A model generated the notes under the pieces. The model searched no databases and had not been told where the DNA came from. It was given only the letters and a program-made list of their open reading frames with translations. Shown here one piece after another: positions 1 to 9,206 of a DNA stretch of 11,129 nucleotides. This DNA comes from Goniomonas avonlea (Eukaryota > Cryptophyceae > Goniomonadida > Goniomonadaceae). The stretch spans positions 1 through 11,129 of the forward strand of contig QUTJ01031368.1 in the NCBI GenBank assembly GCA_003573635.1, written 5' to 3'. A program made the translations under genes and the position numbers. The number at the start of each line of letters is the position of its first letter. Positions within the stretch are counted from its first letter, which is position 1.

Positions 1-406
1 GCTGCGGGTGGTGCTGGGGGTGGTGCGGCTGCGGGTGCCCAGGCTGTGGTTGCTCCGTGACCTCGTCCCAGCTACCTGCCTCGTACCGTCTCGTAAGGAG
101 CTACTTCTCTCATACGTCGTGCAAGGATCGACTGATCTCGGATGGTCTCGGAAGGATCTACTGTTCTGCTTATCTCGTTCAGTGGATCTACCTATCTCGG
201 ACTGTCTGGTACAATACTTGCTCCTAGACTCGTCCGGTGCAGTGCTCGTTCCGCCCGCAGAGCTTGTTCCATCTGCTGACTACAGTGCTTGTTCCACTGC
301 AGTGCTTGTTCCGCTGCAGTGCTTGGACTACAGTGCTTGTTCCACTGCAGTGCTTGGTGTGCTGTCCTCCTGCGGTTGTCGTCCCTATCAACGAGAGCGG
401 GGGCAG
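1..406. other. Left-edge repetitive region, probably intron sequence of a plus-strand gene
   Basis: No complete gene can be read here. The first 60 bases read on the plus strand as a Gly/Ala-rich tail ending in Gln-Ala-Val-Val-Ala-Pro and a TGA at 58-60. This could be a protein C-terminus or chance in GC-rich sequence. Around 145-200 a short element with GGATCTAC and TATCTCGG occurs twice. From 236 to 356 there is a tandem repeat, annotated separately. Because a likely terminal exon follows at 407, this region is best read as the preceding intron or introns. That is inference from position. Confidence 0.35.
236..356. repeat. Tandem repeat built on CAGTGCTTGTTCC
   Basis: The core CAGTGCTYGTTCC recurs at intervals of about 17-32 bases, joined by CTGCAG or CTACAG. 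Copies are visible near 239, 292, 299-312, 331 and 346, the first being slightly divergent. Each CTGCAG could act as a weak splice acceptor on the plus strand. The array lies just upstream of the probable terminal exon at 407-486, so an intronic location is likely. No coding function is proposed. Confidence 0.6.
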
Positions 407-486
407 TCGCGATCCAAGTCGTGGCCCGATCGCGTTTGGCGTACATTCTGGACACGACTGCCGTGAAGAAAGGGGCGACAATCTAA
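407..486 (+). CDS. Probable 3'-terminal exon of an unidentified gene (partial)
   Basis: An open frame runs to a TAA at 484-486 and encodes a coding-like C-terminus, ending RSRLAYILDTTAVKKGATI. It lies directly after a CAG at 404-406 that would serve as splice acceptor, with two bases completing a split codon. Upstream the frame stays open to 289 but enters repeats, so the CAG is the likelier exon start. I do not recognise the family. The residue mix (charged, Leu/Ile/Val-rich, no low complexity) is unlike the flanking repeats. The upstream exons lie outside or are hidden in repeats. The gene would converge on CCT5. Confidence 0.4.
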
Positions 487-838
487 AGTGCATCGGCTCG
501 TTAGCCTCAGGATGGATTTCGGAAACGACTCAGGGATTGTAGCGGAGGAAATGATTCAGGGATTGCAGAGGCTGACCGGCCGTGAAACGGCAGGGTGCGC
601 GATAATCGAATCAGTGCCACACTCCGAGGCTCGGAAGCTCAGGCCTGCCATTAAACCCCCCTGTACCTGTACTATCATATGGATCACAAATCCCTCCTGT
701 CTGCAGCAAATCACCGTAGTCTCAGCTCTGTATCGAATTCCTCAATGATCAAATACCAGCTCGCCTGCCGCTGTATGCGATTGGCCAGCGAACTTGGCCG
801 ACCCGCAACTGTCGCCTTCGCGGCCCGGTGGCAACGAG
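487..838 (+). other. Gap without a confident gene; weak coding-like stretches
   Basis: On the plus strand an open frame from ATG 512 to TGA 746-748 starts MDFGNDSGIVAEEM. A second, starting at ATG 745, contains YQLACRCMRLASELGRPATV and could end at a donor-like CGAG|GTCGCT near 830. Neither has a recognisable family, a clear splice partner or a polyadenylation signal. The sequence TCAGGGATTG occurs twice about 30 bases apart (near 529 and 560). This may be the 3' UTR of the left gene or exons of a small unknown gene. I cannot decide. Confidence 0.25.
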
Positions 839-1076
839 GTCGCTGTGAGAGTGAGAGTGTGCGCAGCGGCCTTGACGCCCCAGCCACGTCGCTAGAGTGA
901 GAGTGTGCGCAGCGGACGCCCCAGCCACCGTCGCTACCACCGTCGCTAGAGTGAGAGTGTGCGCAGCGGCCTTGACGCCCCAGCCACCGTCGCTAGAGTG
1001 AGAGTGTGTGCGCAGCGGCCTCGTCGCTAGAGTGAGAGTGTGCGCAGCGGCCTTGGCGCCCCAGCCACCGTGCACA
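839..1076. repeat. Five-copy tandem repeat, about 46-54 bp unit
   Basis: The element GAGTGAGAGTGTGCGCAGCG recurs five times, with GCGCAGCGG at 861, 907, 961, 1010 and 1042. Most copies continue into CCTTGACGCCCCAG and CCACCGTCGCTA. Spacing is 46, 54, 49 and 32 bases, so copies are internally deleted. On the plus strand each full unit contains GTGAG and ends a segment with CCCCAG, resembling a donor and an acceptor. The open frames seen through it on both strands are by-products of the repeat. Confidence 0.8.
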
Positions 1077-1150
1077 GGGGTGGCACCTCGTCCAACCCTC
1101 TTCGCGAGAGCGCACACATTCGGCGAGTTGGGTTGCGAAAACACTTGGGT

Positions 1151-1156
1151 TTTATT
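1151..1156 (-). terminator. Polyadenylation signal AATAAA for CCT5
   Basis: TTTATT on the plus strand reads AATAAA on the minus strand. It lies about 217 nt downstream of the CCT5 stop codon (1375-1373). It is the only canonical hexamer I found in the CCT5 3' flank, so the 3' UTR probably runs from 1372 to about 1130. Confidence 0.55.
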
Positions 1157-1372
1157 TTCGTCGCCTTTGGCCACAGGCGGCAGGTTTTTTGCCATTACAG
1201 AAAACACGAGAGTCAGAGAACGCTCGGCACGCCTCCCACGGCGCGTACTTTTGCCTAAAAGGCCCTACAAGAGTTGGAGGAGGCCATTTGTAGCCTCGAC
1301 GCCTCCTTAGGACTGTGCTGAGGGGGGCGTGTTTTTGTGTTTGAGCAGTAGTGGCGGGGGGGGTCAGAGCGC

Positions 1373-4257
1373 TTATGAGGCGTCTGACGGCTGCATGACG
1401 TCGTCGATCTTGAGAATCATCTTCACGACCTGTGTCGCCAGGAGGAACTGCTGCGTCTTGCCTTGAAGGGTCTCAATCACAAGCTGCTTCTCCATGTCTG
1501 TGCGGCCATGTTACAGCAGCAATCAGCCATGTTACAGCAGCAATCAAGGCTGCCGCAGCAAGCGAGGGGTCGCTCACAGGCGGAGGCACAGTGTCGGACA
1601 CACAAGGGCACAAGGTACACAAGGGCACAAGGTGTCACACAAGGGCACAAGTGTCAGACACACAAGGGCACAAGGTGTCACACAAGGGCACAAGTGTCAG
1701 ACACACAAGGGCACAAGTGTCAGACACACAAGGGCACAAGCGAGGGGAGTCGCTCACGGGCGGAGGGACACAGTGTCAGACACACACGGGCACAAACGAG
1801 GTACACAGTGTCGCCGACGGAGCGCCCTGCGAACTCCGACACACAGAAGGACGCAAAACGCCGACACATACGCAATATCAAGTCCAGTGCTCCTCGTTGA
1901 GACACCAAACACGCGAACTACCACGTGTTCGAGATACAGTGCCACCCGCGGAAAGACAGAACACGAAAAGTGGAAGAGAACAAGGACGAACCATTGTGGC
2001 CGCGCATCATGCAGTCAATACCCAGGCGAGAATTGCCGGTTGAGACCTGCTCAGCCTTGACCTGCAGCGTGCTGTCAGCAAGCAAGCACCACAGCAGGCA
2101 TAACAGAGAAGATGCCAGATACAACCAGTGATAACGAATCGTGATATTCTCTTCTCAACCGCCATTCCTCACACCTAAATCGCCAGTAATAATCACCACG
2201 AAGTCAGTCCATCTCCAAATAATAATCGGATCCGCCAGAGACAACAGACACGGAAAATGCGCAGCGACAACGCCATCACCGCCACGAGAAATAGAACGCG
2301 TGCTAGCCATGGGGGGCATCACTTTCAAGTCAAGAAATTCACTTCAAGTCATGAGATAGGGAAATCGCAGGCAGAGAACCACTGGTCGTATGATAAGAGA
2401 AACGCGTTTAAGGAATCATATTCGAGACATGAGATGATCACATGAAGCAAATGGGATAGAGAATCGCATTCAAGTCGAATCACCTTGGCAAGGGTCTCAA
2501 TGGGGGACAGGCCACTGTTCTCAGCGAGCGCGAGCGGGACAGTCTCGAGTGCGTCGGCAAACGCACGCATGGCATATTGCTGCAGGTCTGGCACCTACGA
2601 ACGCGAGTCAACCACAGAGGACAAGCTTCTCGCCATAACATTTCAACACAAAGGGCTCCGTCGGACACACCTTGTCAGCAGCGTCACCAACAGCAAGGGC
2701 GCAGGAAACCTCTGCAGCGCCACCACCAAACACAATGCGGTTGTCGCGAACCAGGTTGCGCACAATGCAAAGAGCGTCGTGAATACTGCGCTTGATTTCC
2801 TCAATAATCTGAAGGCGAGGTCAGGGTTGAGCAACAGGGGGAGGCCTTATTCACACCATCTTGTTTCCGCCACGGACGAAAATGGTGACAGCCTTGGAGT
2901 TGGAACACTTCTCAATGAACAACATCCGGTCCTTGGTGGTGCCAAAAGCAACCTCGCGCACCAACCCAGCCTTGCCCAGCTTCTCAGGAGTCAGCTCTGA
3001 GAAGCGCGGCACAATGCGACCACCAGTGGCAATTGCGACCAACTGTGGGCAGATATGTTAGCAACGCCACAAGGGGAAGGGTGCGCGCACCTCAAGCTCC
3101 ACACCACCCACCCAGCGCACAGCAGGCAGCTGGTTCTGCATCAACAAGTGGTTGGCCTCATCATCGAAACCCCACTGGCAGATGGCAAGGTTGGCACCGG
3201 ACTCCTTGACCTTCTTCACCATCTCCACGAAATACTCCTGCTCGTGAGCATACAGCTTCTCGTACTTCTCCACGGAGTCGATTTGAATACTGTGCTTGGT
3301 CTTGGGCTTCGGCGGTTCAAACGGGCATGTCAGAATAGCCATCTTGCAATCAGGAATCTCCTTGACCATCTGAGAACATCCGGGTCAGAGAAGTCATCAA
3401 GCACAGTGACCATACCTGCGGGTGGCTGATGTCCTTGTCCAGGATAATTCCATGAACAAGCATTGTGTCTTCCATACGGCCACCAACCTTGGACTCGATT
3501 TTGATCAAATCCAAATTGACATCCTTATGCGCAATATCTGCAACCGCCAACACGGCACGCACAGCAATCTCTGCCATTTCCCTCTTGCAACGGCTCACAC
3601 TGGGAAGGTGTCAGATCCGCCAACGGCGAGCACTGGAGCTCACATCTTGGAGCTGAGGGTGGTCATGGCCACATTGATCAAGGGCTCGAGATTATCCACG
3701 GAGAACTCAACGGTACTGTTAATTTTGGCCAAGTTGTCGCAGGCCAATTTGCACGCGTTTTCGTAGCCCTCGGCGATACGGTTCGCATGAATTCCCTTGT
3801 CCAAAAGGAATTCGGCTTGCTCCAGGAGAGCACCCGCGAGCACCACAACTCCGGTCGTACCATCACCGATTTCGTTGTCCTGTGATTTTGACAGCTCAAC
3901 CATCAATTTGGCGATCTGATGTTCAACGTCCATCTGCTCCAGAATAGTGGCGCCATCGTTTGTGACAGTCACGTCACCATCGGGGCTCTGCAAAATCTTG
4001 TCCATCCCTGAGCATATAATGTGATGACGAGAACACTAGGAACCAACGAACGCACCCTTGGGCCCCAAGGAAGAACGGAGAGTCTTCGCCACAGCGCGTG
4101 CCGCAAGCATGTTGGCCTAGAGTTCACGGGTGAGCAAATAGTGAACGAGACGGATGGGACACACCTTTGTTGCAGCAACACCACGGATGCGAGACTGCCG
4201 GGCCTGCTCCCGCAGAATAATAAAGGGACGACCGTACTCATCGAAGGCCAGGGACAT
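1373..4257 (-). CDS. CCT5: T-complex protein 1 subunit epsilon (CCT5), 10 exons, 536 aa
   Basis: This is the epsilon subunit of the cytosolic group II chaperonin TRiC/CCT, an ATP-driven double ring that folds actin, tubulin and WD40 proteins. My exon model on the minus strand is 4257-4165, 4116-4056, 4007-3644, 3599-3416, 3369-3091, 3042-2857, 2808-2671, 2594-2484, 2061-1992 and 1497-1373 (TAA). All phases agree and the total is 1611 nt, close to the 541 aa of the human protein. Visible motifs are N-terminal [19 protein letters not shown] (48-55), [12 protein letters not shown] (63-74), the ATPase GDGTTG (99-104), [45 protein letters not shown] (399-407) and GGGAAE (417-422). The C-terminus is [21 protein letters not shown]5-specific residues separate it from the other CCT subunits. 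Seven introns are 44-76 nt, and the last two are 422 and 494 nt. An in-frame ATG at 4345-4347 would add 30 unconserved residues. I chose 4257 because the family begins there. Confidence 0.97.
1506..1547. repeat. Two copies of a 21-bp unit next to the CCT5 intron 9 acceptor
   Basis: The unit CCATGTTACAGCAGCAATCA is repeated head to tail with one mismatch at its last base (1506-1526 and 1527-1547). In the sense (minus) orientation each copy ends in ACATGG, the same six bases that begin exon 10. The duplication thus resembles a copy of the 3' junction. Confidence 0.8.
1562..1800. repeat. Tandem array of CACAAGGGCACAAG inside CCT5 intron 9
   Basis: The core CACAAGGGCACAAG occurs seven times between about 1600 and 1740, joined by GTGTCAGACA, GTGTCA or GTA, with a degenerate eighth copy near 1785. 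The array is bracketed by two copies of a longer element, GCGAGGGGTCGCTCAC at 1562 and GCGAGGGGAGTCGCTCAC at 1739, so a higher-order duplication also happened. Open frames on the plus strand here are repeat artefacts antisense to CCT5. Confidence 0.85.
2062..2483 (-). other. CCT5 intron 8 (422 nt)
   Basis: The donor is GTGATT after GCCAAG and the acceptor is CTGCAG before GTCAAG. Exons 8 and 9 join in phase 0 and restore the conserved stretch up to LGIDC. The intron is AT-richer than the exons. It contains diverged repeats of GACTTGAA and GCGATTYYCTATC near its donor, for example around 2322-2375 and 2450-2480. There is no gene in it on either strand that I can support. Confidence 0.85.
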
Positions 4258-4421
4258 TTCTGCTGCCTTCTTCTCCAATGACAACGCGCGCTCCGTCAAA
4301 GTGACAGCTCCACGAGTTTGACATGTTTTTCCGAGTTTCGAAGCCAAGGTTGGCTAACGCGCATCGATCGCTTCACTAAGTTCACTTTGGGGTCCGGCTC
4401 GGTGACGTTCGGTCCGCCCCC
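4258..4421. promoter_or_regulatory. Divergent promoter region between CCT5 and the fucosyltransferase gene
   Basis: Only 164 bp separate the two start codons, which point away from each other, so 5' UTRs and promoters of both genes must fit here. No TATA box is visible. Two TTCACT copies (about 4372 and 4381) and a TGACG core (4403-4407, within GGTGACGTTCGG) are present, but their role is unknown. If CCT5 used the upstream ATG at 4347, only 74 bp would remain. Confidence 0.6.
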
Positions 4422-7400
4422 ATGAGATGGTGGTTGGGATTTGTGTGCTTCGTGGTTCTAGGTATGCTGTCGCTTTGGTTGCGATTGGCTGACTCGCTCG
4501 TTGCCAGTCGGAGGCACACGGAGTGCCTCTGTGACGATCACATCTCCCCGAAGCGGCTCCAGGCTCTTGAATGTCAACCCCGTTCTGGTGTCCTTCGTCG
4601 TTGATGGTTTTAAAATGCCTGAGGGTGTGTTTGCGTTTTTTCGCAGCGCGTAGTCTAATGCGTTTTTTAGATGGTGCGGTACGTATTCTTGGCAATGGGA
4701 AGGACATGGGCGTGGCCATCACACAGCATCAAGCTACGCTTCAAGTTTCAGACCTATCGGAAGGCACCCACCAGGTTGTTGCAAAGCTGGTCGACCCGCA
4801 CGGGATCCCAATTGGTGTCAATTCGACTGTCCGCTTCCAAGTGGTAAGCGTTGTTGTCCACAAATATTTATTTGTCTCTAACAACAGCAGCGCAAAGTGC
4901 CACCACGTGCTCATTATCCCCAGGTATTTGTGACACAACTTCAGCGAGTCTGTTGACCTGCTCCAGTTTTCAATCGTTCCTGAAAGTCCCACCGATGATC
5001 GTTTATTGCAAGCTGTTCAGATGCCAGGGTTGGAGAAGTGGGATTTCAGTACCACATCTGTCCCTAGCGACGATTGGCAAATGCTCTCCCGTCGCTTGCG
5101 ACGCAGGTGCTCACACTATCGCGCGCATGTGCACACAAATTTGGCCTGCTCATTCCTTGTTGACAGTGTGGATCCCGAGATTGAACGTGACACAGCCGAG
5201 GCATTCGAGCAATACGAAGCCTTCCACCGAGAGGTGGGTGCTGTGTCAGAGCACGCTCAACGTGCGTGCGTGCGTGCGTAACACCGTCACAACAGCGTGC
5301 GGACACAGGTTCTGGGGAGGCTCGCGAACTTGCACTCTCCGGCCGCACAAAGTTCTTGATTTTTCGTAAGACTCTCCTCTCGTTCTTGATCCGAACACCT
5401 CGTGCAAATCACCTCATGCTTGACCACTCGCGCAAGTCGCCCCGTGCAAATCAGTTCCTGCAGTTCACCTCGTGCACCAGGTAGCGGGGAGGTTGGACTC
5501 GGGAATGTTATCGAATCTATGTACGTTTCTCACCGTTTTGGTTGCCGGTTGCGTGACGCCGGGCAAAGTTCAGGTGTCGAGGTGACAAGTGAGGCACATT
5601 TGGGTCACGAGGCGACAGTGAGGCACACACTGGCACGCACATCTTTCAGGAGTCACGCGACACCTGACGCACACCCTTCACGTGGTGACGTCTCTTCGCT
5701 GTGTTTTCTTTTTCGTGAAAATTCGCTGTGCTCTATCAGCTTATTCGCAACACTGACCAAGCCTGACAGGGTGTCGGCGTATTTGTTTGCTGTCCTCACG
5801 GGCCGCGTGTTCCTTGTAGACGTGGCGCTCGTGCACCACCTTCTCCTGCCCCCCGACCTCCGCTGGCACTACTCCGAGGTGAAAAAAAGACACAACCTCT
5901 CTTTGCCCAGGAATGGACAAAGTAATCAATCGATCGTTTCTAGTCAAGATTCCTGGTGGATTGGGAACGCTCCCATTATTAAGACTTCTCAAAAGAGTAT
6001 CGGGCATTCCACCCTCAACAATTGATCCAGCACGTAGCGAGTCGCAGCCGTGTCTGAGTGTCGGCCTGCAGGTGCACCGCGCCCTCGGGGGCGAGTACAT
6101 CGCCGCCCGCTCCCACCTCCTCGACCTCAGGTCCACTCCTTTTTCCGCCTTGTCGCTGTCTCTGCATAGATAGTCCGTGCTGTGCCTCCCACCTCCTTGA
6201 CCCGAAGGTCCACCCCTTCTGTCTTATCGTTCTGTCTGTGTCCGTGCCTGTGCCCCCCCCCCCCTCCTTCCGGTCCACTTCCCCTTTCCGTCATGTCGTT
6301 CTGTTTGTGCCAGCGATAGTCTGTGCCTGTGCCTCCACCCCCTTGACCCCATGTCCACCTCCCTTCTCCGTGCTGTCGTGCTGTCGTTCTGGCTGTGCCA
6401 TAGACAGCCTGTGCCAAAGACAGCCTGTGCCTGTGACCGCGCTGCGACCTCACTCACGGCGTCTGGGCATGTGCGGGCATGAGCTGGAATCTCACTTCAG
6501 GCCAGGTGGCACAACCCCCAGGTGCGACCACTTTGCTCTTTCTGTGGTGTCTTGGTGTGATTGTTGCTCGTGATGGACGTGAAGGAATTGCTGTTGTGCA
6601 ATTGTTCCTCTGGTCACACTGGCGTGGTGTGCGTCTCACACTGGCGTGGTGTTTGACCCTTGTGTCAGGAATTTCCGAGCCTTTTATGCCAGGACTTGTC
6701 AAAGGAATACCCTGCGCAGTTTCTCTTTGTTTTCTCGGACCAGTACTACCTCCCTGCCCTGGTGCACAACCCGGTGAGTGCCCTGCGTTCTGCACTCCTG
6801 GGTGCCACTGGGTCCCCTTGGTGTCAGCACAACAGCAGTCCATCACACACGAGACAGCGCGCAAGGCAGCACTTGGCTCACAAGCCACGTAGACATCCCA
6901 GGTTGAGTCTTTTCGGCCTCTCCAGAAATTGACTGCCCCGCGGCAGGCGCGTACTCTTGGTGTTTTCCGGGGGTGCTGACTCGAGACATGTTTGAAACTG
7001 ACTGCCCCGCGGCAGGCGTACTCGTCGCGCATACCGGAGGAGCTGACCCGAGACATGTTTGGCACTCTGGTCCGACGGCTGCTGCGCCCTCGACAAGATG
7101 TTGTCGCTGTGACAGCACGCTTTTACAGAGAACGGCTGGCCGGGCGTTATTCAGTTGGTTTGCAGGTCAAGTGTTGTCCTCTCGTTTGCAAGCCAAGGTG
7201 GAAGTGTTGTCCTGTCGCTTTTGCAGGTCAAGTGTTGTCCTGTTGTTTCTCTCTCTCTCTCTTCCCTTGAGAGCATTCGCCCCTGACGTGGCGACATCAG
7301 GTCCGGACCAACACGATGCACTCGCACGACGCCCCATTCATGGCCTGGGACGACTTTGCCTGGGCGGACCAACCAGAGGCTTATGCCAAGTGTGGGCTGG

Positions 7401-9159
7401 TGGCGCCTGCAGGGCCGAGGTGCGCGCACCTGCGTACTTGCTCTGGCGTCAGAGCAGTGCTCAACCTCTGTGACAGGCGAGGGCGGGTTTACTTCCTGGC
7501 GACGGACCACACAAGCATCCGGCAACGGATGGAGGAGGCCCTCGGTGCAAGCTCGATTGTTTATTTGCCCAATGACATTACCCGCGAGGTGAGCGTCCTT
7601 TGACTTCGGAGTGAGCGTTAGACCTGCGAGGTGAGCGAGAGTTAGACCTGCGAGGTGAGTTCCGCGAGGTAAGCGTCTTTTGACTTCGGAGTGAGAGTTA
7701 TACCTGCGAGGTGAGCGAGAGTTAGCTGCGAGGTGAGTTGTACCCGCGGTGAGCGTCTTTTGAGCGGTCAGTGAGACCTGCGAGGTGAGTTATGCTTGCG
7801 AGGTGAGCGAGAGACCCGCGAGGTGAGCCTCTTTTGAGCGGTCAGTGAGAACTGCAAGGTGAGACCTGCGAGGTGAGCGTCTTTTGAGCGGTCAGGTGCC
7901 AAGAGTTTTTTTGCGCAATTGCCGAGGTGAGAGTGCTGCCAAGTTTGCCCACTTTAGACGCCTGCCTGAGTCCATGGTCGCAGCCAAAGAGTTTGGCCAC
8001 CGCCATGCTCTCTGACAGCTTGCATATCTCTCACGTTCGACGTGAGGGCTCTGGATGGTCTGTCCACACTGGACCTCAGCGGTTGCGATTGTGTGGCAGG
8101 CGTGAACGGACCATCCGCACAACAGAACACCTTGTTTTGATGAGACATTAGTCTGTCCGGTGTGGTCGCACACACAAGGCACTCACGTCTCTGCCACACA
8201 ATCGCAACCACTGACCACTGCATTGACAGGTGCTTTCAGGCCACGCGACTGCTCTAGTCGACCTCCTCCTGCTGGCAATGTGCGACGAGCTCGTCACGAC
8301 CACCATGTCGACCTTCGGGTAAGAACCGCCTGCACTGTGGAAGCGTTTGTATAGCACACAACTCTCAGGCACATGTCGCAGTGGCTGTGCGATTTAAGGG
8401 TCATCGAGATTCAGTTTGATTGTGTTTGCTCTTTGAGCAAGTTCTTTTCCTTGACTCGACGCAACGTCGAAGGCCGAGGTGCTGCCTGACGACCTGAGGT
8501 GAATTGTTGTGCCGGCTGACGAACTGAGGTGCTGACTGACGAACTGAGGTGCTGACTGACGAACTGAGGTGTTGACTGAGGTGCTGGACCACTTGGGTGC
8601 TGACTGACAGTATGACTGCCTGACTGACTGCCTGACTGACTGACTGACTGACTGACTGGCAGCTACGTGGCGTCCGGCCTGGCGTCTCTGCCGCCTCTGG
8701 TTCTCACCTTCCACGGCACGTGTCTCAGGGAAGTCACGAGCCAGCCCTGCTTCCATAAGTGGCCGAATGTCTTCAACTCGACCTGCTATGACAAGCATGT
8801 CATGTCGACGCCTGATGTGCGTACTCAAGCAATGCGCTTTGCACCGTACACTGCATGGCAAGCATATCGTGTCGCCGCTTATACATACTGGTCGCGAGCA
8901 TTGCCGACGTGCGTACACTGTATGGCATATCATGTACACCTGACGTATCGTCCGACACGCGTACAGTATCATGCCGACTGTATGGCATATCATGTACGGC
9001 TACATATTGCCCGACGCGCTTACACTATCATGTCGACGCTGTGTGTTGTACACTGCGTTCCCTCCCCCTCACTTCCGAAATCTCTAGGTCGCTGCCCCTC
9101 TCTTGGTTTCCCACCTCCGTGTTCTCAGCACGCCCCCTGTCGCTCTGTTCACCTTCACG

Positions 9160-9206
<47 letters not shown>

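Larger units (their letters stand above)
1498..1991 (-). other. CCT5 intron 9 (494 nt), repeat-filled
   Basis: The donor is GTTCGT after AATG and the acceptor is GCACAG before ACATGG. The split codon is GAC, giving GHND, which matches the conserved Asn-Asp of the family. The intron is ten times longer than the 44-48 nt introns of the same gene and holds a 7-copy array plus a 21-bp duplication next to the acceptor, both annotated separately. Confidence 0.9.

Noticed and set aside
749-1310. Open frames on both strands through the five-copy repeat, including one ending RPFVASTPP
   Set aside because: No family resemblance. One is repeat translation and the other overlaps the CCT5 3' UTR antisense with no transcript signals.
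1432-2060. Long plus-strand open frames rich in Thr, His, Gln and Gly
   Set aside because: They lie antisense to CCT5 exons 9-10 and run through the intron 9 tandem array. The composition is repeat-derived.
4258-4347. Upstream in-frame ATG of CCT5 adding 30 residues
   Set aside because: The added residues are not conserved in the CCT5 family, whose N-terminus matches the ATG at 4257. It would also leave only 74 bp to the divergent gene.
7581-7930. CRISPR-like array
   Set aside because: Spacers are themselves repeats of variable length, the sequence is eukaryotic and intronic, and no cas genes are present.
8393-8993. Minus-strand frame of about 200 codons with SVRQS repeats
   Set aside because: Translation of the 20-bp and ACTG repeats in intron 14, overlapping a well-supported coding exon on the other strand.
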